This document shows positions 53,328 to 61,432 of a stretch of 64,000 nucleotides of DNA, in pieces; the first letter of the stretch is position 1; every line of letters starts with the position of its first letter. The notes under the pieces are model-generated. The model was not told the origin of the DNA. It saw only the letters and a program-made list of their open reading frames with translations, and ran no database searches. The translations under genes were made by a program, and so were the position numbers. This DNA comes from Roseibium hamelinense (lineage in GTDB: Bacteria; Pseudomonadota; Alphaproteobacteria; Rhizobiales; Stappiaceae): assembly GCF_007830545.1 (NCBI RefSeq), contig NZ_VLLF01000009.1:124001-188000 (forward strand), read 5' to 3'.

Positions 53328-55148
53328 TTACTCCAGATCTTCGAGTTCATCAATGATCCGCTCGATCACAGACAATCCCTTGCCCCAAAACGCAGGGTCA
53401 CTCGCGTCAAGCCCAAACGGAGCCAGAAGCTCGGAATGGTGCTTGGTTCCCCCTGCCTTTAGGAGGTCGAAGTATTTTTCCTGAAACCCGGTCTCTGCTT
53501 CTTCGTAGACAGCATAAAGCGAATTCACGAGGCAATCGCCGAACGCATACGCATAGACATAGAATGGCGAATGAATGAAGTGGGGGATGTATGTCCAGAA
53601 CGTCTGGTATCCATCATTCAGCTTAATAGCTGGACCTAAGCTTTCAGCCTGCACCGAAAGCCACAATTCCCCAATCTGTTCTGATGTCAGCTCTCCACTG
53701 CGCCGCTCTTCATGAATTTTCCGTTCGAATGTATAGAAAGCCACCTGTCGGACGACGGTGTTGATCATGTCCTCAGCTTTTGAAGCCAGCATCGTCTTGC
53801 GAAGTTCTGGGGTTTGAACTTGATCCAATAGCGAGCGGAAGGTGAGCATTTCGCCGAAAACGCTTGCTGTTTCGGCGAGTGTTAAAGGCGTTGGCGCCAT
53901 CAAAGGGCCGTTGGGCGCTGCAAGCACCTGATGGACGCCATGACCAAGCTCGTGTGCAAGTGTCATTACATCACGCGTTTTGCCCTGATAGTTGACCAAA
54001 ACGTATGGATGCGCACTCGGAACAGTTGGATGCGCGAAAGCGCCTGGTGCCTTTCCAGGCCGGGCTGGTGCATCAATCCAGTTGCGATCGAAAAACCGTC
54101 CCGCGATCTCGGCCATATCAGGAGAAAACCGCGAGTAAGCTGACAGAACAGTCTGTTTCGCCTCTGCCCAGGGGATCACACGAGTGTCCGCATTCGGAAG
54201 AGGAGCGTTCCTGTCCCAGGTGTTGAGTTGTTTGGCGCCCAGCCATCGTGCTTTCAGCTGATAGTAGCGATGAGACAGCTTCGGGTAGGAAGATCGGACA
54301 GCATCCACCATGGCATCGACAACATCACGCTCGACCCGATTTGCCAGATGACGGCTGTCTGCAATATCGTCGAACTTACGCCAACGGTCTGATATCTCTT
54401 TGTCTTTTGCCAGAGTATTTGTAACCAGCGTGAACACTCGGAGATTGTCGGAGAACGTTTTGCCCAGCGCCTCGAATGCAGCCTGACGTTTCTGACCGGA
54501 CGGGTCCTGCAAAAGGTTTAGCGTCGGCTCCATGCCGAGCTTTTGTCTACCTACCTCGAACTTCAAGGTGGCAATCGTCTCGTCGAACAGACGGTTCCAG
54601 GCACCCCGCCCGGTGACCGATTTTTCGTGAAATAGCTGCTCGACACGGTCCTCCAACTGATAGGGCTTGTCTTTGCGCAAGTCCTCAATCCAAGGCCGAT
54701 AGTGCGCAAGCCCTTCATGCTTGAGCGCTCGTTCGATAACGTCGTCTTCGATCCGGTTCATTTCCAGAGGAAAAAATAGAAGATGCGAACTCGCAGACGT
54801 TATGCGCTCTTGCACATCGCCATAGAATTTTTGAGAGACAGGGTCTGTCGTGTTACCCGCATATACAAGGCCGGCATAGGAAACCAGCCGTCCAAGCAGA
54901 TCCTCGAGGTCTTCATACGCAAGAATTGCTGTCAGCAAACCAGACGGATTTGTTTTTGCAAGATCGGCAAGGCGCTCCTTGTAGGAACTCTCAAATGTCT
55001 TTGAACGTTCGAGCGCTGATGCCAAGTCACTGGATACTTCCTCTGCTTCGACAGAGGGATACAAATCAGTCAGATCCCATTCCGGCAATTGACCGAGAGA
55101 GACGGAGGCGTCCTCTTTCGCGTGTGAAGCGGGATCGGTTTTTGGCAT
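53328..55148 (-). CDS. pepF: M3-family oligoendopeptidase F
   Basis: 606 residues. The PepF/M3 pattern is seen in LPEWDLTDLYPS at the start, the helical prolyl-like region, and the zinc site AHELGHGVHQ (near residue 396) followed by ETASVFGEMLTF with the third ligand. It hydrolyses short peptides in the cytoplasm. It is the first gene of a compact operon with DUF3445 and an ABC1 kinase. Confidence 0.94.
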   Translation of the reverse strand: MPKTDPASHAKEDASVSLGQLPEWDLTDLYPSVEAEEVSSDLASALERSKTFESSYKERLADLAKTNPSGLLTAILAYEDLEDLLGRLVSYAGLVYAGNTTDPVSQKFYGDVQERITSASSHLLFFPLEMNRIEDDVIERALKHEGLAHYRPWIEDLRKDKPYQLEDRVEQLFHEKSVTGRGAWNRLFDETIATLKFEVGRQKLGMEPTLNLLQDPSGQKRQAAFEALGKTFSDNLRVFTLVTNTLAKDKEISDRWRKFDDIADSRHLANRVERDVVDAMVDAVRSSYPKLSHRYYQLKARWLGAKQLNTWDRNAPLPNADTRVIPWAEAKQTVLSAYSRFSPDMAEIAGRFFDRNWIDAPARPGKAPGAFAHPTVPSAHPYVLVNYQGKTRDVMTLAHELGHGVHQVLAAPNGPLMAPTPLTLAETASVFGEMLTFRSLLDQVQTPELRKTMLASKAEDMINTVVRQVAFYTFERKIHEERRSGELTSEQIGELWLSVQAESLGPAIKLNDGYQTFWTYIPHFIHSPFYVYAYAFGDCLVNSLYAVYEEAETGFQEKYFDLLKAGGTKHHSELLAPFGLDASDPAFWGKGLSVIERIIDELEDLE

Positions 55149-55347
55149 GTGTCACTCCGTGTCGGCCGTGTTCTGAGATCTGGCTTCGGCCAGAGTTAGC
55201 TCACGCATAAATTATGTCTAGGCTTCGCCTGCAGCTAACCGCAACCAATAAGTTTTCGAAACACGGCTCGTCCCTAGTCGATTTGTTTACCAGTTTGCGA
55301 CCACAATGGCCCGAATTGGTACAATGAGAGTTCTAGGTGAGTGCCCA

Positions 55348-56916
55348 ATGCAATTTGCGAATAGCAAGATTTTGATCGTCGACGATGACCCCATTCAAAG
55401 ACGCTTGCTGCAAGAAGCCGTTCACAAATTTGGGCACAAGTCTCGTACGGCAGAAAACGGCGCCGAAGCAGTGAGAATTATGAAGGGACCGGAGGCATCC
55501 GAAATCGACCTTATCATCCTTGATATGGTGATGCCGGAACTCGACGGGATCGGCGTGTTAACGCAGCTTCGGAAGGAAAAGATTTCAACGCCAGCGATCA
55601 TTCAGACCGCGCATGGCGGAATCGACACGGTCGTAAGCGCTATGAATGCCGGCGCCCAGGATTTTGTGGTTAAACCGGTCGCTCCGGAACGGCTAAATGT
55701 ATCGATCCGCAATCTTTTGAAAACATCCGCGCTAGAGGAGGAAATTACCCGGTTCCGCAAACAGGCATCGGGAACACTCACGTTCTCCGACATTATTACG
55801 CATTCACCTGCTATGGAACGCGTGATCAATCTCGGGAGGCGCGCAGCATCCTCTAATATTCCAATCCTCATTGAAGGGGAAAGCGGGGTAGGTAAAGAAA
55901 TGATCGCAAGCGCGATCCAAGGATCCGGTGAACGCAAGTCGAAACCGCTTGTCACCGTGAACTGTGGCGCAATTCCTGAGAATCTAGTTGAGTCTATTCT
56001 CTTTGGTCACGAGAAAGGGGCGTTCACCGGGGCGTCCGAAAAGCACGTTGGGAAGTTTCAAGAAGCCCATGGAGGCACGCTGTTCCTCGATGAGGTCGGC
56101 GAACTTCCACAAGAGGTGCAGGTTAAACTACTGCGAGCCATCCAGGAAAATGAAATTGACCCGATCGGCTCAAAACGACCAATAAAAGTGGACTTCCGTC
56201 TGATCTCAGCAACAAACAGGCGGCTGCTTGATCAGGTCAAGGAGGGGAAGTTCCGTGAGGACCTCTACTACCGCTTGAACGTTTTCCCCATCTGGATACC
56301 ACCTCTCAGGGACAGACGAGAAGATGTCCCGACCCTCGCAAGGCATTTTTTGGCACGCTTTGCGGCAGAAGAGGGTAAATCGCACGTTGCCGGGATCTCG
56401 CAGGAGGCCATGGCCATGCTGCAGACGTATCACTGGCCCGGAAACATCCGTCAGCTGGAAAACACCGTATTCCGAGCGGTTGTGCTATGTGACGGCGCTG
56501 AATTGGTGGTCGACGACTTTCCACAGATCGCTGCGGCCATGGACCATGTGGCACCGGTGAGCATGCCCGGAGCGCGCGAGACCAACGTGGGCTCAGATAG
56601 CTTTGATTCGCCCTCTCCTAAAACTGACAGGCCGTCCGGGGCAGATGCAGGCGAAAACAATTCGCGGGAAGATGTTGCGATACCAAAAGCGTTCGAACAC
56701 GCAGCTCCATTCGGCTTTATGCGCAGTCTCGACAATGAAGGCCACGTCCGAAAACTCACGGATATGGAGGAAGAGCTCATCCGGACGGCGATCAACCACT
56801 ACTCGGGAAGAATGACCGAAGTCGCAAAACGCCTGGGAATTGGCCGGTCAACACTATATCGCAAGCTTAAGGAATACGGCCTGGACGATACTGGGGATAG
56901 CGATGCCGCCGCCTGA
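55348..56916 (+). CDS. Sigma-54-dependent response regulator
   Basis: 522 residues from the ATG at 55348 (AGGTGA upstream); 14 more codons upstream are open. Receiver (about 7-120): ILIVDDDPIQRRLL, phospho-Asp in LIILDMVMPELDG, TAHGG, VKPV. AAA domain (about 150-380): Walker A GESGVGKEM, GAFTGA loop for sigma-54, Walker B GTLFLDEVGEL, SATNRRL, and PGNIRQLENTV. A Fis-type HTH ends it (MTEVAKRLGIGRSTLYRKLKEYGL), after a disordered linker. No histidine kinase or sigma-54 operon is adjacent, so it is an orphan. It is followed by a DUF882 gene in the same direction. Confidence 0.93.
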   Translation: MQFANSKILIVDDDPIQRRLLQEAVHKFGHKSRTAENGAEAVRIMKGPEASEIDLIILDMVMPELDGIGVLTQLRKEKISTPAIIQTAHGGIDTVVSAMNAGAQDFVVKPVAPERLNVSIRNLLKTSALEEEITRFRKQASGTLTFSDIITHSPAMERVINLGRRAASSNIPILIEGESGVGKEMIASAIQGSGERKSKPLVTVNCGAIPENLVESILFGHEKGAFTGASEKHVGKFQEAHGGTLFLDEVGELPQEVQVKLLRAIQENEIDPIGSKRPIKVDFRLISATNRRLLDQVKEGKFREDLYYRLNVFPIWIPPLRDRREDVPTLARHFLARFAAEEGKSHVAGISQEAMAMLQTYHWPGNIRQLENTVFRAVVLCDGAELVVDDFPQIAAAMDHVAPVSMPGARETNVGSDSFDSPSPKTDRPSGADAGENNSREDVAIPKAFEHAAPFGFMRSLDNEGHVRKLTDMEEELIRTAINHYSGRMTEVAKRLGIGRSTLYRKLKEYGLDDTGDSDAAA

Positions 56917-57123
56917 TTTCGGTCAATGTTTGCTTTGATGGCATTTGTTAGGCATTTTCCGTCAGAGAATTTGACTCAGCGGCAGCCTCGTTGCATTTCT
57001 GCCACGTTTTGGAAGCAAACAGAAACAAGGTAAAGGGTTCTTAACCTGCGACCGGCTATTGTGAAGGTCCTGCTGGGGAGCATGGGTTGGCGTAGGGCCA
57101 TCAGGAAACGGCGAGAAAGATAA

Positions 57124-58905
57124 TTGCGTAAACGGTCAGTTGGATACAGCGCCGTCAATGGACTACATCGGCTTGTGGTCCTGACACTGCTTTGCGGCAT
57201 TTTGTCGGTGGCGATAAGCCTTGCCGCGCATGCGCAGACGCGAACGCTCAAACTTTACAACACGCACACTAAAGAGCGTGTTTCGGTCACCTTCAAAAAG
57301 AACGGCCGCTATATCCCTTCGGGACTGCGAGAGGCCAACCGATTTCTCCGTGACTGGCGCCGAAACGAGATTACGAAAATCGATCCTGAATTGCTTGATC
57401 TCGTCTGGGAGGTCTATCAGGAGGTCGGTGCTCGTGATTATATATATGTCGTTTCAAGCTATCGCTCCCCGGCCACAAACAACATGCTTCGCAAGCGCTC
57501 AAGCGGTGTAGCGCGAAAGAGCCAGCATACTTTTGGCCGGGCAATGGATTTTTATATCCCAGGTGTAAACCTTTCCAAACTTCGGGCTGCGGGCTTGCGC
57601 AAACAGGTCGGCGGAGTGGGATATTATCCCCGTTCTGGCTCCCCGTTTGTTCACATGGACACCGGCCGCGTGCGTCACTGGCCGAAAATGTCCAGGTCTC
57701 AGTTGGCGCGTGTCTTCCCGGATGGGAAAACACTGCACATCCCTTCCGATGGCAAACCGCTTAAAGGCTATAAACAGGCTTTGGCAGAAGCGAAGTCGGG
57801 TAAAAGCCGGTCTTCGAGCCCGACAATTGTTGCGTCGTCGGGCAGTGGAAATCGAACAACCGGTCAGTCGCTCAGGGATGCAGGCGATCCAATCCGTCCA
57901 ACGGCACAACAGAATAACGACTCTTCGGGAGGCGGCGGCAACATATTGGCAAGCTTGTTTCGGTCGAACAACTCCTCCGAAGAGCGTAGCCGAGTTGCAG
58001 CAGTTCGTCCGAACGGCGCACCTGTTCCACCAGGCGCAATTGGATCATCGCGCGTTGCTGCAGCGATCGAGAACCCACCGGTGCCGACATTTAAATCGAG
58101 TGTTTTGCCAAAAGAACCTGAAGCTTCTCCGGAACCTGCACTTGCAGAGCAGCCTACCGTGGTGGCCGCGGCAGCGCCGGGTGACAAGCCGGCCCAGCAG
58201 CCGACAGCACCTGCTCCCGCACCCAATACACTGGATGCACAACTGGTTGCCATTGCGCGTGGAGAAACCACATCAAGCGGGACCGCTCCGGCGCCAGACG
58301 GGCGTTTGGAACAAGCGGTTTCCGTTCCGGGCCAAAAACCATCGCGGCAGTTGCTGACGGCCTCTCTGAAAGCCGCAGCGGCTGAGACGCTTGAAGGAAA
58401 AGCGCCTGTCCCACGACCCGCGCCGGCAACAGATGCGGTTGCTGCTATTGCAGCTGCCACGAACGCCCAGCCGCGGCAAAAAGAACTGCCAACAAGTACC
58501 ACACTCGCCTATGCTTCGCCGACTGCATTGCCCGCTGACTTGCGTGCCGCACCAAAGCCTCAAGTACAGTCCAGATCGGCTAAAAAAACTCAGAGTGATA
58601 CACAGGCGGTTGCCAAGCCATCAGTGTCCGGACGCATTCCAGCCTCTCAGATCCAGGATCCGTTGGCCGGGTTTGTCGGCTTTCCCGACAAGTCGGAACC
58701 GCGATTGCTCTCTGCGTCCGAAACCACACGCAATCGGTTGTTTGCCTCTCTTCAGCATCCAGACCAAAGATCTCTAGATGGTTTCATGCAACCATCTAAT
58801 CGGTTTCTGACGGGCGGATTTGAAAGGCAGCCATACGGAAGCCTCAGGACTGACAGATTCGAAGGCCCCGCCATTGTAGTTTTGCCAGTGACTTTTGCAC
58901 GATGA
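57124..58905 (+). CDS. DUF882 (MepK-like) M15 peptidase-fold protein with long tail
   Basis: 593 residues from a TTG at 57124. A signal peptide covers about 16-38 (LHRLVVLTLLCGILSVAISLAAHAQ). The DUF882 domain (39-205) keeps the zinc ligands: SQHTFGRAMDFYI and SPFVHMDTGRVRHWP, with VVSSYRSPATN. E. coli MepK with the same domain cuts 3-3 peptidoglycan cross-links. The remaining 380 residues are an Ala/Pro-rich, probably disordered tail, not in MepK, ending in a short conserved segment (GGFERQPYGSLRTDRF). A 13-codon reading frame from ATG 57082 ends with TAA immediately before the TTG, so reinitiation is possible. Confidence 0.88.
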   Translation: MRKRSVGYSAVNGLHRLVVLTLLCGILSVAISLAAHAQTRTLKLYNTHTKERVSVTFKKNGRYIPSGLREANRFLRDWRRNEITKIDPELLDLVWEVYQEVGARDYIYVVSSYRSPATNNMLRKRSSGVARKSQHTFGRAMDFYIPGVNLSKLRAAGLRKQVGGVGYYPRSGSPFVHMDTGRVRHWPKMSRSQLARVFPDGKTLHIPSDGKPLKGYKQALAEAKSGKSRSSSPTIVASSGSGNRTTGQSLRDAGDPIRPTAQQNNDSSGGGGNILASLFRSNNSSEERSRVAAVRPNGAPVPPGAIGSSRVAAAIENPPVPTFKSSVLPKEPEASPEPALAEQPTVVAAAAPGDKPAQQPTAPAPAPNTLDAQLVAIARGETTSSGTAPAPDGRLEQAVSVPGQKPSRQLLTASLKAAAAETLEGKAPVPRPAPATDAVAAIAAATNAQPRQKELPTSTTLAYASPTALPADLRAAPKPQVQSRSAKKTQSDTQAVAKPSVSGRIPASQIQDPLAGFVGFPDKSEPRLLSASETTRNRLFASLQHPDQRSLDGFMQPSNRFLTGGFERQPYGSLRTDRFEGPAIVVLPVTFAR

Positions 58906-58913
58906 ATTCAAAA

Positions 58914-58939
58914 AAAAGAGCGGCAGGAGCCGCTCTTTT
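58914..58939. terminator. Bidirectional terminator between DUF882 gene and gapR
   Basis: AAAAGAGCGGC, loop AGGA, GCCGCTCTTTT (within 58914-58939). A on the left and T on the right allow it to serve the plus-strand DUF882 gene and the minus-strand gapR. Confidence 0.9.
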
Positions 58940-58965
58940 GCATTTCAGCCTGAATTAAAATGTAG

Positions 58966-59232
58966 TCAGCCGTCGATCGTTGGCGCACCTGCCATACCTA
59001 GCGCATGCAAGTAGAGGTCTAGGACGGCTTCTTCTTCTTCACGCTCATGCGGCTGTTTTTTCCGCAGCGACACGACTTTCCGAAGAATCTTCACATCATA
59101 GCCGTTTCCTTTGGCTTCGGCATAAACATCCTTGATGTCGTCGGAGATTACTTTTTTTTCCTCTTCAAGCCGCTCAATCCGTTCAACAAAAGCCCGCAGC
59201 TGATCAGCGGCCACGCCACCAGGATCTGACAT
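58966..59232 (-). CDS. gapR: Nucleoid-associated protein GapR (DUF2312)
   Basis: 88 residues with DUF2312 throughout: [55 protein letters not shown]. GapR in Caulobacter forms a dimer of dimers around overtwisted DNA ahead of forks and RNA polymerases and stimulates gyrase and topoisomerase IV. The coiled-coil and the [14 protein letters not shown] core are intact. It ends DLYLHALGM. The AGGAG ribosome site is about 10 bases before the ATG. Confidence 0.92.
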   Translation of the reverse strand: MSDPGGVAADQLRAFVERIERLEEEKKVISDDIKDVYAEAKGNGYDVKILRKVVSLRKKQPHEREEEEAVLDLYLHALGMAGAPTIDG

Positions 59233-59358
59233 AGGATTACTGCTCCTAATTGGTTGTTATATGGTCAAGATGATAGAGAAAACTGCAAAGTGCCGTCATC
59301 TGCTCGTCAGGCTGCATGGGGTGCCAGAACCACCCCTCCTGGTCAAGTTCGAAGCCAA

Positions 59359-59655
59359 TCAGTGCTGAGGTTTATTGGCCTCAAAGGCCACTTTTTGGCT
59401 TTCAGAGGCCTCGGTCTGGTACTTCGTTTTCCATTCAGCGTAAGGCATGCCATAAACAATCTCTCTTGCGTCGTCCTTACTTAGCTCAATGCCACGCTCC
59501 TCAGCGGCGTCTTTGTACCAATTGGAAAGACAATTCCGACAAAAGCCGGCAAGATTCATCATGTCGATGTTCTGCACATCCGTTCGGTCACGCAAATGAG
59601 ACATGAGGCGCCGGAATGCCGCGGCTTCTAATTCGGTCTTCGTGCTGTCGTCCAT
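59359..59655 (-). CDS. DUF1244 protein
   Basis: 98 residues with an AGGAGC ribosome site. The DUF1244 pattern covers most of the protein: AAAFRRLMSHLRDRTDVQNIDMMNLAGFCRNCLSNWYKDAAEERGIELSKDDAREIVYGMPYAEWKTKYQ. Two cysteines (CRNC) are conserved in the family and may bind metal. No function is known. It lies 34 bases downstream of the N-formylglutamate amidohydrolase gene and 127 bases upstream of gapR, in the same direction, a common order in rhizobia. Confidence 0.9.
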   Translation of the reverse strand: MDDSTKTELEAAAFRRLMSHLRDRTDVQNIDMMNLAGFCRNCLSNWYKDAAEERGIELSKDDAREIVYGMPYAEWKTKYQTEASESQKVAFEANKPQH

Positions 59656-59688
59656 GCTCTGCTCCTAAAAGAGTAAATGTTCCTGACG

Positions 59689-60495
59689 TCACATGTCGCA
59701 ACGCGATGCGTAGCGTGCCTGTGTCCGGCATCGAGGTTCCTCGCGAACCTGATTAAGGATCGGCGTTAGGATATTCGCCCAATTATTCACCCCAGCGTCA
59801 TCAGAGATTAGATCCTGACGGACTTCCAAAAGCGCATTGGCGAGGCCACGCCGGGTCGCATGCCGATATATCGTGTCATTTTTTAGAGCCCCGTCATATG
59901 GCTCATTGTCAGCAACACACAAGTCCGGATGATTTCCTAGTCCGTCGAGAACCGGCCGGACGGCCCGCTCGTCCAAATCCCATAACACTGTCGCGTGCCA
60001 GGGACGTTTTTCGCCTCGCCAAACTGGCGTAAAACTGTGGATTGAGATTATGACAGGCGGCGGGGCAAGTGCCATCATCTCATCCAGAGTACCGTCGACA
60101 AGGTCGTGGTAGGGTCGGTGGTAAGTTTCAATACGCTGACGCCGTTCTTCCGCGTCGATTGCAGCGTTTCCGGGAATTACTGCGCCGTCAGACAACCGCA
60201 TGACAAGAGTGGGATCGTCTTCCCCCCGATTTGGATCAATGAGCAACCTTGAATAGGTGGTCAGAACAGCGGGCGCTTGTAGACGCTTCGAAAGCTCCAG
60301 CGTTAGTTCCCGAGCCCCGATGTCATACCCAATATGTCGGTCAAGCTGAGATTTCGGGAGTCCAAGATTTTTGAGCCAGAACGGCATGTCGTTACGAGCG
60401 TGATCGCACAGCAGAAGGACACCACCGTCCATTTGGCCATGGAACATTTCCGTCGGAACAAAATCCAACTCTTCGCTCACAATATTCTGGTTCAT
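59689..60495 (-). CDS. N-formylglutamate amidohydrolase, second type
   Basis: 268 residues from the ATG at 60495 (a TTG at 60516 is open too; neither has a strong ribosome site). The pattern of the shorter family branch is GGVLLLCDHARNDMP, LGLPKSQLDRHIGYDIGARELTLELSKRL, TYSRLLIDPNRGEDDPTLV, ISIHSFTPVWRGEKRPWHATVLWD, PYDGALKNDTIYRHATRRGLANALLEVRQDLI. His and Glu ligands are in place. It differs clearly from the copy at 8645-9580. The substrate may be an N-formyl amino acid other than glutamate. Confidence 0.87.
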   Translation of the reverse strand: MNQNIVSEELDFVPTEMFHGQMDGGVLLLCDHARNDMPFWLKNLGLPKSQLDRHIGYDIGARELTLELSKRLQAPAVLTTYSRLLIDPNRGEDDPTLVMRLSDGAVIPGNAAIDAEERRQRIETYHRPYHDLVDGTLDEMMALAPPPVIISIHSFTPVWRGEKRPWHATVLWDLDERAVRPVLDGLGNHPDLCVADNEPYDGALKNDTIYRHATRRGLANALLEVRQDLISDDAGVNNWANILTPILNQVREEPRCRTQARYASRCDM

Positions 60496-60943
60496 CTCGT
60501 TAATGCTGTTTGGCAAGTTTGGTCGGCGACACCTCTACAACAACGCAGGCCACCGTCCAAACCGAATCCTAAATATGCACCTCAAAAACACCTGCCTGAG
60601 CAGCGCATTCACCTGAAATCACGTGTTAGCGCTAATCGAACGACATGCAATCCGATTTTGACGTCGTTGCGAATGTGTGCAAACACTTTTGAAACCATAA
60701 CACCGCTTTAAACCTTTATCCGCTCTGGATAATTTGGTTTGTCGACGAGGTGCTAACAATCGTCATTTTGCCGCCGCATTTTTGATTGCAATGATCGCAG
60801 CCTTTAATATGCAGCGAAACGCTCATTGCGTCCGTTCAATAAGGTACAGTCTGTCAACGACTTTCGTGCCGTAATCGTTGACATTGATTAATCATGGCAG
60901 CAAAAAAGCATTTGTAAAAAAGCCGCGAGACGAACGACAGCTG
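60496..60943. other. 448-bp divergent region with LacI-type palindrome
   Basis: It separates the amidohydrolase from DUF1036-pyk. A perfect palindrome TTAGCGCTAA (60626-60635), preceded by TG, resembles the core of operators bound by LacI-family sugar regulators. No LacI-family gene is in the window. The remaining sequence is comparatively AT-rich; no gene or RNA is recognised. Confidence 0.45.
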
Positions 60944-61432
60944 ATGTTTGAGGATGGGGAACGACACCAAGGCTATGCCCGTTCGGCGCTACGTGCTGCA
61001 AGTTACGCGTTCGCTGTTGGGTTTGCAGCAACTGTGATACTCGCGGGAAGCGGCAGCCTCGCCAAGGCAGATCTACGCCTTTGCAATAAAACCGAAAGTC
61101 AGGTTGGAATTGCAATTGGTTATAAAGACAAGAGCGACTGGGTAACCGAAGGCTGGTGGAACTTATCGGCAAACAGCTGTGAAACGCTGGTGCCAGGGTC
61201 ACTCGTGTCACGTTATTATTACATATACGCAGTTGATTACGACCAATTTGGCGAGTGGGGCGGGCGCGCATTCATGTGCACCCGCGAACGTGAGTTTACA
61301 ATTCGCGGAATTGAAGACTGTGTCGCCCGAGGTTACGAGCGAACAGGTTTTTTTGAAATTGACACGGGCGAGCAAAGCAGCTGGACAGTTCAGCTGACCG
61401 AACCCGTGCAACAGGGGACAGGTGGGCGATGA
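60944..61432 (+). CDS. DUF1036 exported protein
   Basis: 162 residues from the ATG at 60944; a reading from TTG 60878 would add 22 residues. A hydrophobic segment (about 18-42: ASYAFAVGFAATVILAGSGSLAKA) is a signal peptide. The DUF1036 domain follows: ADLRLCNKTESQVGIAIGYKDKSDWVTEGWWNLSANSCETL, RYYYIYAVDYDQFGEWGG, FMCTREREFTIRG, ARGYERTGFFEIDTGEQSSWTVQLTE. Its five or so cysteines could form disulfides in the periplasm. No function is known. Its stop overlaps the pyk start by four bases (ATGA). Confidence 0.88.
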   Translation: MFEDGERHQGYARSALRAASYAFAVGFAATVILAGSGSLAKADLRLCNKTESQVGIAIGYKDKSDWVTEGWWNLSANSCETLVPGSLVSRYYYIYAVDYDQFGEWGGRAFMCTREREFTIRGIEDCVARGYERTGFFEIDTGEQSSWTVQLTEPVQQGTGGR

